NCBI GenBank assembly: GCA_000972765.1
Contig: CP011265.1
Location: forward strand, 930,001 to 994,000
Length of the DNA: 64,000 nucleotides
Source of the DNA: Verrucomicrobia bacterium IMCC26134
GTDB taxonomy: Bacteria > Verrucomicrobiota > Verrucomicrobiia > Opitutales > Opitutaceae
Direction: 5' to 3'
Part shown: one piece after another, positions 1 through 8,692 of the stretch
Layout of the letters: every line of letters starts with the position of its first letter
Position numbering within the stretch: position 1 is the first letter of the stretch
The notes under the pieces: model-generated
What the model saw: the letters and a program-made list of their open reading frames with translations, nothing else
Databases searched by the model: none
What the model was told of the DNA's origin: nothing
Program-made: the position numbers and the translations under genes

Positions 1-3000
1 CAAGGTGACGGTGGGCACTGGCGCCGTCGGCGCTTTCAGTTCGAAGTTGGCGGTGACGCTCTTGCTGGCTGTCACGTTGGTATCGGTGCGGGGATTGGCG
101 GTGGAGTTGTCGCTCCATTTCACGAAGCGGTAGCCGGTGGCCGGCACCGCAGTGACGGCGGTGCCGCTGGTGTTGTAGTTGACCGTCTGCGGCGTGGTGC
201 CGTTGAGGGAGCCGTTGGCACCGGCAGTGTAAGTGAGGGTGTAGGTGTTGATCGCGAAATTGGCGGTGACGCTCTTGGTGGCGGTCACGTTGGCATCTGT
301 GCGCGGGTTGGCGGTGGAGCTATCGCTCCAATTCACGAACGAGTAGCCGGTGGCCGGGACGGCGATGACGGCGGTGCCGCTGGCGCCGTAGTTGACCGTC
401 TGCGGCGTGGTGCCGGTGAGCGAGCCGTTGGCACCCGCGGTGTAGGTCAGGGTGTAGGTGTTGATCGCGAAGTTCGCGGTGACGCTCTTGACGGCTGTCA
501 CGTTGGTATCGGTGCGGGGGTTGGCGGTGGAGCCGTCGCTCCAATTTACGAAAGAGTAGCCGGTGGCCGGGACGGCGGTGACGGCGGTGCCGCTGGCGTT
601 GTAGTTGACCGTCTGGGGCGTGGTGCCGGAGAGCGAGCCGTTGGCGCCTGCGGTGTAGGTCAGGGTGAAGGTGTTGATCGCGAAATTCGCGGTGACGCTC
701 TTGGCGGCCGTGACGTTGGTGTCGGTGCGCGGGTTGGCGGTGGAGCCGTCGCTCCAGTTTACGAAAGAGTAGCCGGTGGCAGGCACGGCGGTGACGGCGG
801 TGCCGCTGGCGCCGTGGTTGACGGTCTGCGGTGTGGTGCCGGTGAGCGAACCGTTGGCGCCAGCCGCGTAGGTGAGGGTGTAGGTGTTGATCGCGAAGTT
901 CGCCGTGACGCTCTTGTTGGCGGTCACGTTGGCATCGGTGCGCGGGTTGGCGGTGGAACTGTCGCTCCAATTCACGAAAGAGTAGCCGGTGGCCGGGACT
1001 GCGGTGACTGCGGTGCCGCTGGCGCCGTAGTTAACCGTCTGCGGAGTGGTGCCGGTGAGCGAGCCGTTGGCGCCAGCCGCGTAGGTGAGAGTGAAGGGGG
1101 CCACGACCACCACAGTGCGGGTAGTGCTGCCGATACCTCCGAGGAAATTGGTGGCACTGTAGGTCAATACGTAGCTACCGGGGGTGTTGGTATTCACGCT
1201 ACCGCTGACTGCGGCAGGCAGATAGACGTTTGTGGGAATGGTCGTCTGGCTATTGGTATTATTTCCCCACCCAACGACCGTCCCGCCACTGCGCAGCGCC
1301 AGATTGTGATTCCCGCCCGAGGCAAGGGCCACCACGTTGCTCAACCCGGCGGTGTTCGTCTGGCCGTCGCCATTGTATCCCCACGCGGCGACCGTCCCGT
1401 CGCTACGTAGCGCCAGACTGTGACTCCAGCCCGCGGCAATGGCCACCACGTTGCTCAACCCGGGAGGAACGGTCGTCTGGCCAGAGGTATTGGTTCCCCA
1501 CGCGGCGACCGTGCCGTCGCTGCGCAGCGCCAGACTGTGATCCAAGCCTGCGGCAATGGCCACCACGTTGCTCAAGCCGGGGGGGATGGTCGTGTATCCC
1601 GACCCGACGACCGTGCCGTCGCTGCGCAGTGCCAGACTGTAAGACCCGCCCGCGGAAATGGCCACCACGTTGCTGAACCCGGCGGTGTTCGTCTGGCCGT
1701 CGCCACCGAATCCCCACGCGACGACCGTGCCGTCGCCGCACAGCGCCAGACTGTGAATCTTGCCCGCGGAAATGGCCACCACGTTGCTCAACCCGAGGGG
1801 GATGGTTGTCTGGCCATAGGTATTTTGTCCCCACGCGACGACCGTGCCGTCGCTGCGCAGCGCCAGACTGTGATTCAGGCCTGCGGAAACGGCCACCACG
1901 TTGCTCAACCCGAGGGGGATGGTTGTCTGGCCAGAGGTATTTTGTCCCCACGCGACGACCGTGCCGTCGCTACGCAGCGCCAGACTGTGATACCCTCCCG
2001 CGGCAAGGGCACTGGGCCCCGAGAATGCGCCTAACTCGGTGTAGGCCCCATTGACCCCCATGGTGACCGTCGCCGGCCCGTTCAAGGTGACGGTGGGCAC
2101 TGGCGCCGTCGGCGCTTTCAGTTCGAAGTTGGCGGTGACGCTCTTGCTGGCTGTCACGTTGGTATCGGTGCGGGGATTGGCGGTGGAGTTGTCGCTCCAT
2201 TTCACGAAGCGGTAGCCGGTGGCCGGGACGGCAGTGACGGCGGTGCCGCTGGTGTTGTAGTTGACCGTCTGGAGCGTGGTGCCGGTGATCGAGCCGTTGG
2301 CACCGGCGGTGTAGGTGAGGGTGTAGGTGTTGATCGCGAAGTTTGCGGTCACGCTCTTGTTGGCGGTCACGTTGGTGTCGGTGCGCGCCGCCGTCAGCAC
2401 GCCATCGCTCCAATTCACGAAAGAGTAGCCGGTGGCCGGGACGGCGGTGACGGCGGTGCCGCTGGTGTTGTAGTTGACCGTCTGCGGCGTGGTGCCGGTG
2501 ATCGAGCCGTTGGCGCCTGCCGTGTAGGTCAGGGTGTAGGTGTTGATCGCGAAGGTCGCGGTGACGCTCTTACTCGTCATCACGTTGGTGTCGGTGCGGG
2601 GGTTGGCGGTGGAGTCATCGCTCCAATTTACGAAAGAGTAGCCGGTTGCCGGGACTGCGGTGACGGCGGTGCCGCTCGCGGCGTGAACGACAGTCTGGGA
2701 CGTGGTGCCGTTGATCGAGCCGTTGGCGCCTGCGGCGTAAGTCAGGGTGTAGCCACCGGAGGCGAAGTTGGCGGTGACGTTCACGTTGGCCGTCACGGGT
2801 GTGTCGGTGCGTGGGTTGACGCTGGAGAAGTCGCTCCAGTTCACGAAGTGGTAGCCGGTGGCGGGCACGGCCGTCACCGCCGAACCCGTGGCGGTGGAGA
2901 AGACCACCTGGGGCGTGGTGCCGGAGAGCGAGCCGTTGGCGCCTGCGGTGTAGGTGAGCTTGAGCTGGGCGGTGGCCTGGATGGCGAAGTTGTAGGGGTT

Positions 3001-3432
3001 CTCGTTGCTGTCGTTGTTGGCGATCGAGAGGGTCGCGTTGTGAATGCCGCCAAAGGTCGGAGTCCAGGTGATCACGACGGTGGTGGATCCGTTCGGCGCC
3101 ACCGGGGTCGCCGGTTGCGTAGTCACCACGAAGTCTCCCGGATTGGCCCCGCCGATGACGGCACGGGGGGTGCCGGTGAGGTTGAGGCTGTCACCCGCAG
3201 TGGCGCTGGTGTTTTTGATCGTGAAGGTCCGGGTGAGGTTTCCCGCACCGACCGTCTGCACGCCAAAGAAGGTGCCGTCGGCGACGGCGGCGATGCTGCT
3301 CCCATCGACGATCTCGGTCGTATTATAGAGGACTTGAATTTCGGCCGCCTGCGCGGACGGGATGAAGTGTGGCATGAACCCCGCGGCCAGGATGGCGACC
3401 GAGGTGAAGAGGCGGCGGAGGGAGGTCATCAT
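1..3432 (-). CDS. Secreted surface protein with InlB-type and RCC1-type repeats (3' end outside window)
   Basis: The frame is open from ATG 3432 to the left edge, giving 1,144 visible residues without a stop. Residues 1-30 form a signal peptide (MMTSLRRLFTSVAIL... then SAQAA). Residues about 55-153 resemble a choice-of-anchor D beta-sandwich. Residues about 155-448 hold four InlB-type (Listeria-Bacteroides) repeats of the pattern TLTYTAGANGS...GYSFVNWSD. Residues about 468-736 hold seven RCC1-like units (HSLALRSDGTVVAWG), then an Ig-like segment, then five more InlB-type repeats from about 778 to the edge. Both repeat families occur in exported adhesion or binding proteins, so a cell-surface or secreted role is inferred. 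The first 190 nt of the window are nearly identical to 2083-2275 in the same frame, so the RCC1 block may repeat beyond the edge. Its C-terminal anchor cannot be seen. Confidence 0.85.
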   Translation of the reverse strand, partial: MMTSLRRLFTSVAILAAGFMPHFIPSAQAAEIQVLYNTTEIVDGSSIAAVADGTFFGVQTVGAGNLTRTFTIKNTSATAGDSLNLTGTPRAVIGGANPGDFVVTTQPATPVAPNGSTTVVITWTPTFGGIHNATLSIANNDSNENPYNFAIQATAQLKLTYTAGANGSLSGTTPQVVFSTATGSAVTAVPATGYHFVNWSDFSSVNPRTDTPVTANVNVTANFASGGYTLTYAAGANGSINGTTSQTVVHAASGTAVTAVPATGYSFVNWSDDSTANPRTDTNVMTSKSVTATFAINTYTLTYTAGANGSITGTTPQTVNYNTSGTAVTAVPATGYSFVNWSDGVLTAARTDTNVTANKSVTANFAINTYTLTYTAGANGSITGTTLQTVNYNTSGTAVTAVPATGYRFVKWSDNSTANPRTDTNVTASKSVTANFELKAPTAPVPTVTLNGPATVTMGVNGAYTELGAFSGPSALAAGGYHSLALRSDGTVVAWGQNTSGQTTIPLGLSNVVAVSAGLNHSLALRSDGTVVAWGQNTYGQTTIPLGLSNVVAISAGKIHSLALCGDGTVVAWGFGGDGQTNTAGFSNVVAISAGGSYSLALRSDGTVVGSGYTTIPPGLSNVVAIAAGLDHSLALRSDGTVAAWGTNTSGQTTVPPGLSNVVAIAAGWSHSLALRSDGTVAAWGYNGDGQTNTAGLSNVVALASGGNHNLALRSGGTVVGWGNNTNSQTTIPTNVYLPAAVSGSVNTNTPGSYVLTYSATNFLGGIGSTTRTVVVVAPFTLTYAAGANGSLTGTTPQTVNYGASGTAVTAVPATGYSFVNWSDSSTANPRTDANVTANKSVTANFAINTYTLTYAAGANGSLTGTTPQTVNHGASGTAVTAVPATGYSFVNWSDGSTANPRTDTNVTAAKSVTANFAINTFTLTYTAGANGSLSGTTPQTVNYNASGTAVTAVPATGYSFVNWSDGSTANPRTDTNVTAVKSVTANFAINTYTLTYTAGANGSLTGTTPQTVNYGASGTAVIAVPATGYSFVNWSDSSTANPRTDANVTATKSVTANFAINTYTLTYTAGANGSLNGTTPQTVNYNTSGTAVTAVPATGYRFVKWSDNSTANPRTDTNVTASKSVTANFELKAPTAPVPTVTL

Positions 3433-3461
3433 TTTAGTGTGTTGGAAAGGGTGGCTGGAGA

Positions 3462-3472
3462 GGGGGGGGGGG
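3462..3472. repeat. Homopolymeric G11 tract upstream of the surface protein
   Basis: Eleven consecutive G residues on the plus strand (C11 in the transcript orientation of the surface protein) end about 30 nt before its ATG. Tracts of this length are prone to slipped-strand length change. At this place a change would alter promoter spacing or the leader rather than the reading frame. Confidence 0.6.
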
Positions 3473-3727
3473 CGGACAGACGCCTAGTGAACCGGAGCCC
3501 CGAGGCGCGGGGGCGCGAGCTGGAGCATAAATTATTAAAAATAAATAAATTACAATTAATTGCCACGATGTTTCATCATTATTACAATTCGGATCGGCTA
3601 AATGGGCGGCGATGGGCGGCGGGCGGGCTTGTTTTATGGTCAGCCTAGCCGGTAAGCTTTGTTGCAAATAGCAGGGGCGAAACGGGCGATGCCGCCGGGC
3701 TTTTTATACCAAATCCGTGGTATCGGA

Positions 3728-3929
3728 CTTTAACGCCAAGACGCAGGGGCGCGGAGATGCGCCAAGGTTCACTTCCAGGCCTTTGTCCTCTTTGTGTCTT
3801 AGGCGACTTTGCGTTAAAGACGTCTATTTTACACAGAACGTCGGTATTAGCCGAAAAGAACGCAGAAAGCGCAACGAGAGGAAGTTAACTGCAGTAGGTT
3901 CTCTGTGGTCCCTATGTTCTTTGTGGCGA
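3728..3929. repeat. Two tandem imperfect inverted repeats of the AACGCAAAGACGC type
   Basis: The first unit pairs 3728-3756 (CTTTAACGCCAAGACGC...) with 3788-3819 (...GACTTTGCGTTAAAG). The second pairs 3854-3881 (AAAAGAACGCAGAAAGCGC...) with 3901-3929 (...CTATGTTCTTTGTGGCG). Dispersed intergenic repeats of this flavour are common in environmental bacterial genomes. They make no convincing protein. The rest of the gene-poor stretch 3433-3999 holds only an AT-rich segment at about 3530-3600 that could carry the promoter of the surface protein. Confidence 0.55.
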
Positions 3930-3999
3930 TGACTTTCTTGAAACTACCCAGGCGTAGGGCCGGGCAGTGCGTAGAGGGGGAGAACGGGAGAGGCCAAAA

Positions 4000-4197
4000 T
4001 CAGGCGGCGGGGAGGAGTTGGCGCGGGGGGCGGGGGGAGAGGGTGAGCAGGCCGGCGGAGCGGAGTTGTTCGAGTGCGGCCCAACTCGGCAGGTCGATGA
4101 CCTGGAGGGTGGGGCGCGGACCGGTCCAGGGGGTGGCGGCGAGGAGGGCCTCGAGGTGGGGGCGGCAAGGTGGGCGGACATGGGAAGTGAAGGCGAA
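4000..4197 (-). pseudogene. Startless coding remnant downstream of the sugar-binding protein
   Basis: Between the TAA at 4198-4200 and the TGA at 4000-4002 one minus-strand frame reads as plausible protein (PPCRPHLEALLAATPWTG, then LQVIDLPSWAALEQLRSAG). Nearly every third codon position is G or C, as in the real genes here. It contains no ATG, GTG or TTG. The most likely explanation is the 3' remnant of a gene whose 5' part was lost. A PPC motif before a helix faintly recalls thioredoxin or glutaredoxin folds, but I do not assign a family. Confidence 0.35.
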
Positions 4198-4214
4198 TTA
4201 AAAGACAGGAGTGG

Positions 4215-5684
4215 TTATTTTTTGGATACGCCGCCCTCCGCCGGGCGGAGGAAAACATTGCGTTCGATCTGGGCGCCGACCCGGGCGTGCGCGATGGCGA
4301 GGCGTTCGCGCGCTTCGGGAAGAAGCACGGCGGGATTGGTTATCCGCTCGCGGTTCGCGCGCTCGACGAGGGCGAGCAGCACCTCGTTCATGCGGGCGAG
4401 GGCCAGTTGATTGTAGGGCGAGCTGGTGCGCGCGGGCACCTCCCCGGCCTGGGCGATGAAGAGCCGGCCGGAGAGTTGCCCTGAAAAATAGGGATCGGCG
4501 GCGGAGAAAGCCGGCGCGTCCCACGAGGCCTTGACCGGAGGGATGATCGTCGTCTTGGCGAAGAACTGGGCGTGGATCTCGCGATCTAGGTAGAGCCGCT
4601 TGGCGAAAGCCCAGGCGGCCTCGAAATCCCGTGTGGTTTTGGGAATGCCGAGCATGGTGCCGCCGGTGACGCTGGTGCGGCGCCCGCCCCGCTCCCAGGC
4701 GGGCAGGGGCATGAGCTTCACCTTCCCGGCTAGCTGGGGCAGATCGAGCTTCCAGGTGCCGGCGAGCCAGTCGGGCATGAGCGAGGCGAGCGCCACGCCC
4801 TGCAGCTTCAGGGTGTTGCCGGCGGCGCTGAACTCGGGCGCGTCCACCACCACCCGCCCCGGCCCGCCGCACCAGGTGGCGAGAGTCGCGAGGACGAAGG
4901 CGTTGCGTTCGGAATTGATCGTCAGGCGCTCCTGGGCGTCGAAGAGCGCGCCGTCGGCCTGAAGCAGGAGCGCCTCTATCATGGGGATGTTGGTCGCCCA
5001 GAAATTAAGCGGGTAGCGGTCGGGGCGGCCGTCGCCGTCGTGGTCCGCCATGAGGGGCCGCATGGCGGCGAAAAACTCGTCCCAAGTCCCGACCGTGGAA
5101 AGGTCGATGCCGGCCGCCTCGACGAGGTCGGCGCGATAGGCGAGCAACATGGGGTGAACGTCGTGCGGCAGGCCGAAGATGCGGCCGCGCGAAGTCCAGG
5201 GGGCGAAGGAGGGGGCGTTGATGGCATCGAGTAGGCCCTCCTGGCGCAGGCGGTCAGTGAGATCGACGAAGCCGATGTCCTCCAGCGGACCGGTGAAGAC
5301 CTTGGGCGCGAGCACGCGCTCCGCCTCGACGAGGTCGGCCATCGGGGTGCCGGACATGAAGCCGGACAGGAGTCGGCGCTCCAGCGCATTGACGTCGATC
5401 ATAAGCGTGCTCACGCGCGGTCCGGGCCGGTCGGGCGCATCGTTCCACGCCCGCACCACAGGCGCGTAGGCTTGGTCATGGGCTTTGGCAAAGATCCAAA
5501 ACACCATGCCATCGGGTCGAGCGGAAGGCTGGGCAAACACGACGATCCCCGAGACGATGGCGAGGAGAACGAGCACCCAGACGCCGGGCGAGGCGAGATC
5601 GCGGCAGGCGCGGAGGCGGGTGAAAAGGGACATGCGGAGCGAGGCCAAGGGTGAGGGATAGCGGGAGCGTGAGCCGGGGTTCAT
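4215..5684 (-). CDS. Carbohydrate ABC transporter substrate-binding protein (family 1 type)
   Basis: The 489-residue protein has one N-terminal membrane segment (VWVLVLLAIVSGIVVFAQ, about residues 35-52) followed by an extracellular solute-binding domain. Typical features are VSTLMIDVNALERRLLSG, MADLVEAERVLAPKVFTG, a central GLPHDVHPMLLAYRADLVE segment and the late TSVTGGTMLGIPK segment. It should capture an oligosaccharide outside the membrane. It directly follows the GH10 xylanase, whose TGA overlaps its ATG (ATGA at 5681-5684), so xylo-oligosaccharides are the likely ligand. ATG 5633 is an alternative start. No permease or ATPase genes lie next to it, so partners must be encoded elsewhere. 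Confidence 0.85.
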   Translation of the reverse strand: MNPGSRSRYPSPLASLRMSLFTRLRACRDLASPGVWVLVLLAIVSGIVVFAQPSARPDGMVFWIFAKAHDQAYAPVVRAWNDAPDRPGPRVSTLMIDVNALERRLLSGFMSGTPMADLVEAERVLAPKVFTGPLEDIGFVDLTDRLRQEGLLDAINAPSFAPWTSRGRIFGLPHDVHPMLLAYRADLVEAAGIDLSTVGTWDEFFAAMRPLMADHDGDGRPDRYPLNFWATNIPMIEALLLQADGALFDAQERLTINSERNAFVLATLATWCGGPGRVVVDAPEFSAAGNTLKLQGVALASLMPDWLAGTWKLDLPQLAGKVKLMPLPAWERGGRRTSVTGGTMLGIPKTTRDFEAAWAFAKRLYLDREIHAQFFAKTTIIPPVKASWDAPAFSAADPYFSGQLSGRLFIAQAGEVPARTSSPYNQLALARMNEVLLALVERANRERITNPAVLLPEARERLAIAHARVGAQIERNVFLRPAEGGVSKK

Positions 5685-7903
5685 CGGGCGTAAGAGGGCC
5701 GGGCGGAGGGCGGAGCGCCGGCGGCGGCGACCAGATCGAGCGCGAGGGACTGGGCCGGGCCTTCCGGCAGGTGAAGTGCCCACTCCATCGCGGCGAGCCG
5801 ATCCTGACGCATCCACGCGCCGGCCAAGGCCCCGACCCGACGGAGCGCGGCGGCGGGATCGTCGGGCGCGAGAGGCGTGGTCCTTGCCCACGCGGCGGCG
5901 GCGGGTGCATCGACTCCCGCCCAACGCGCGAGGATGAAGGCCTCGGCATGGCCGCGCGGCCCGGGCGGGAGCGCGCGGGCCGCCGTCAGAAGATCGGCGG
6001 GCGCCTCGCCTCGGGCCAAAAGGGCGGCGCTTTCCGCCTGGATGAGGGACGCGACCAGAGGCGGCGGGAGGACGAGGCGGAGCACGGCGTCCGCGCGGGC
6101 GGGCACCGTGACGATCCCCTCGACTCTTCGCCCATTCAGGGTGGCGCTCACCGAGTGCTCGCCGCCGAAGGCGCGGGCGGCAAACACGCCGGCGGCATCG
6201 CTCTGGCCCTGGACGTGGGTCCACCAGCGCTCGCGCACCAGCTCGCGCACGGCGCGGCCGTTGGGTTTTTCGCTCCAATCGGCGCGGTAGAGGGCGGCAC
6301 GCCGGCGCCAGTGTTGGTTTTCCCAGAAGCCCCAGTTGTAGAGCCCGTCCACGGCGGGATGACTGAAGAGGGTCGTGTAGAAATCGCGGGTGTAGTCGCC
6401 CTGCACCTTCTCGTCGCCGATATCGATGTCGAACTCGGTGACGCGGATCGGCAGGCCGAGGGCGGCGACGCGGTCGAGCACCTCAAGCAGGCGATCAGGC
6501 GGAGTGAGATCGGAACCAAAATGGCCCTGGAGGCCAAGTCCGCCGAGGGGGGCGTGACGCCCAAGGAGGAAGCGGGCGGTGTCGAGAAAAGCGTCCTGCT
6601 TTACCCGGTTGGTGCCGCCGCCGCTGAGGATGCCGTAGTCGTTGAGGAAAAGCCGCTGGCCGGGCAGATGCTCGGCGGCGGTGCGGAACCACTCGGCCAT
6701 GACCTCATCGCCGAGCAGATCCATGAGATCGTGATTGGAGAAGGGCTCGTTGAGCACGTCCCACTCCTGGGTATAGTCCCTTGTAAGAGCGGCGACGCGG
6801 ATGATGTGATTAATCACCTCCTGGCGAAGCTCGGCGGGACGGTCGGCCAAGACGCGAAGGGATGCGGGAAGGTTGGTCCAACCGGGCCAGACGAGCACGT
6901 GGCCGCGAACCTCGAAGCGATGCTCGCGCAACCAGGCCAGGCTGCGCAGGCTGGCATCGAGGTCGCCTAGCTCCGGCCCCATGTCGCCGGCCATCGCGGT
7001 CCACTTGAGGGCGTTTTCCGGCACGGCGCCGGTGAAGAGGCCGAGTAATTTATCCCGGTAAATCACGCTGTCGGGATCCGAATCCAGCAGGCGGGACGGG
7101 ACGTAGGTGGTGCCAAAAACGAAGGCATGGCGAAGCTGGGTAATCTCGACCTGGGCATCGGGCGCGGGACTCCCGTCGGCCCCGACAACTTCGACGCGCA
7201 AATCGCCCTTGCGGAGTTTTTCGATGCGGGCATCGGCGGCGGCACGCCAGGGCGCGTCGACCTCGCGCCCCGCGTAGTCGAGCCGGCTGACCGACAGGCT
7301 GTCCAGCGCGGTGCCAGCCGGGAAACGCAGCAGCTCGAGCCCGGCGAATTCCAAGGTTTGCTCCAGGACATCGAGGCCAAAGCCGACCTCGGCCTCGCCG
7401 GGAGCAAAGTCGCGGTTAGCGACGAAGGCGTGGGCGCGGGAACTCCAGTCGATCCCGGCGCTGTCGACGCCGCGGTGGATCTTTTCCCATTGGGGCCGCC
7501 CCAGCTGGACGTAGGAGGTGATGGAGCCTTCGCCGGTCTCCGCCTTCACAGCGGGGACGCGCAGGCGGAAACGAAGAAAGAGCACATCACCCTGCGCGAG
7601 GGCGACCGGGATGGGGTGCTTGAGCTCGATGTTCCAGGGCTGACCGCTGGGCCGGAAAATACGGATCCGGCGGGCTCCGGAAGGGGCCTTGGCGTCGGCG
7701 GGCACGGCGGTGTCGGCATAATTCTCCGGCGCGACGGTCGCCGAAATGGAAAATTCGGCAAACGCATCGGAGCGCAGCAGGATTTTCCCGCCCATCGGCA
7801 AGGCGGGCGGCGTGGGGTCGCCCCAGACGAACGAAGGCGAAAGCAGGAGCACCGCCGCGAGCGCGCTGAGGGCGCGTCGCAACAGAAGGGAGCAGAAATT
7901 CAT
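5681..7903 (-). CDS. Secreted GH10 endo-beta-1,4-xylanase
   Basis: The 740-residue protein begins with a signal peptide (MNFCSLLLRRALSALAAVLL...VWG). An N-terminal beta-sandwich, probably carbohydrate-binding, precedes a GH10 TIM barrel from about residue 225 to 580. The proposed acid/base is E386 in WDVLNEPFS and the nucleophile is E490 in VTEFDIDIG, both in the expected GH10 contexts (FGTTYVP at the barrel start, RGHVLVWPGW before the acid/base). About 150 helical C-terminal residues lie outside the barrel and are unrecognised. GH10 enzymes cut internal beta-1,4-xylosidic bonds. The start ATG overlaps the stop of the prepilin-like gene and its stop overlaps the start of the binding protein, so translation is probably coupled across all three. 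The cytoplasmic GH52 xylosidase nearby supports a xylan role. Confidence 0.92.
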   Translation of the reverse strand: MNFCSLLLRRALSALAAVLLLSPSFVWGDPTPPALPMGGKILLRSDAFAEFSISATVAPENYADTAVPADAKAPSGARRIRIFRPSGQPWNIELKHPIPVALAQGDVLFLRFRLRVPAVKAETGEGSITSYVQLGRPQWEKIHRGVDSAGIDWSSRAHAFVANRDFAPGEAEVGFGLDVLEQTLEFAGLELLRFPAGTALDSLSVSRLDYAGREVDAPWRAAADARIEKLRKGDLRVEVVGADGSPAPDAQVEITQLRHAFVFGTTYVPSRLLDSDPDSVIYRDKLLGLFTGAVPENALKWTAMAGDMGPELGDLDASLRSLAWLREHRFEVRGHVLVWPGWTNLPASLRVLADRPAELRQEVINHIIRVAALTRDYTQEWDVLNEPFSNHDLMDLLGDEVMAEWFRTAAEHLPGQRLFLNDYGILSGGGTNRVKQDAFLDTARFLLGRHAPLGGLGLQGHFGSDLTPPDRLLEVLDRVAALGLPIRVTEFDIDIGDEKVQGDYTRDFYTTLFSHPAVDGLYNWGFWENQHWRRRAALYRADWSEKPNGRAVRELVRERWWTHVQGQSDAAGVFAARAFGGEHSVSATLNGRRVEGIVTVPARADAVLRLVLPPPLVASLIQAESAALLARGEAPADLLTAARALPPGPRGHAEAFILARWAGVDAPAAAAWARTTPLAPDDPAAALRRVGALAGAWMRQDRLAAMEWALHLPEGPAQSLALDLVAAAGAPPSARPSYAR

Positions 7904-8637
7904 GGCTCGAGACGGATATAACGACGAAGGAACGCCTCCTTGCGCAGGATGCGGGTGTGACCGTCGGCAAAGACGACCTTGCAGGCAGTGCCACCGGCGG
8001 CGCGAAAACGCAGGTGGCCGCCCGAGGAGTCGTTGTCGATATCGGGCCCGGGAGCGATGGGCGCGTCGTCGGAGGCATTGCCTGCGAAGGGAGTCCAGGC
8101 ACCGCTGCCGTCCGTGGCCCAAAAACTCACGTGTGTATTCCCCGAAAGGGGTTGGGTTCCGTCCGCCACCAACACGGTTTCGGAGGGCCGGCGCAGCCGG
8201 GCGCGATTAAATTGAGGTCCGTTGGCGAAGTGGGGCATCAGCACCGGATGCGCGGTGTAGTGCAGGTCGCCCAGCGGGATGGTGGCGGACGGGTCGCGGA
8301 ATATATCGCTGGTCGCCTTGTTGTTTCCATAGGTCTCGGTGCCCGCCGCGCCGATGTAGGCGGCCAGCACGGAGGAAAAATCATATTCGTTGGCTTTATA
8401 TGAATACGGAAACCGACCCCGGTTTTCATCGGCGTAAAGCGATGCGGCGAGCCCGATTTGACGGAGATGGGAAAGGCCGACGGCATCTCGGGCAGCGCTT
8501 CGCACTCGTCCGACAGTGGGAATGATAATCGCGGCCAGAATGCCGACGATGGCGATGACCGTGAGCAGCTCGATCAAGGTGAACGCGGCGCGAGGTGAGT
8601 CCATGCGTCGCCGAAAAGATATGGGCGGGGTAAACAT
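7900..8637 (-). CDS. Prepilin-like protein with FTLIE leader and H-x9-DG type tail
   Basis: The 245-residue protein carries a type IV prepilin N-terminus (RAAFTLIELLTVIAIVG; cleavage expected between A18 and F19, with Glu at mature position 5). The globular part ends in VVFADGHTRIL, matching the H-X9-DG pseudopilin-like family that is expanded in Verrucomicrobia and Planctomycetes. It should be inserted in the inner membrane and processed by a prepilin peptidase. What such proteins do is not established. Its TGA overlaps the ATG of the GH10 xylanase, so a pseudopilin and a xylanase appear co-translated. ATG 8604 (MDSPRAAF) is an equally possible start; neither has a clear ribosome-binding site. 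Confidence 0.82.
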   Translation of the reverse strand: MFTPPISFRRRMDSPRAAFTLIELLTVIAIVGILAAIIIPTVGRVRSAARDAVGLSHLRQIGLAASLYADENRGRFPYSYKANEYDFSSVLAAYIGAAGTETYGNNKATSDIFRDPSATIPLGDLHYTAHPVLMPHFANGPQFNRARLRRPSETVLVADGTQPLSGNTHVSFWATDGSGAWTPFAGNASDDAPIAPGPDIDNDSSGGHLRFRAAGGTACKVVFADGHTRILRKEAFLRRYIRLEP

Positions 8638-8692
8638 GGGAAGTGGGGAGAGCATTAGCGGGACGGACGGGGCGGGCGTTTTTTCAACAAGC

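Noticed and set aside
320-1100. Regular direct repeats of about 210 nt that might suggest a CRISPR-like array
   Set aside because: They are InlB-type protein repeats in one coding frame with no short identical repeats and unique spacers.
320-2413. Arginine/histidine-rich and proline-rich frames over the InlB/RCC1 repeats
   Set aside because: They are periodic only because the true minus-strand gene is repetitive; the true frame runs without stops from 3432 to position 1.
3912-4181. An 89-residue proline/serine-rich frame starting with ATG at 4181
   Set aside because: It is out of frame with the GC-patterned remnant at 4000-4197 and looks like its shadow.
5651-6970. A 439-residue open frame antisense to the GH10 gene
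   Set aside because: It lacks recognisable motifs and lies fully opposite the xylanase with clear catalytic residues.
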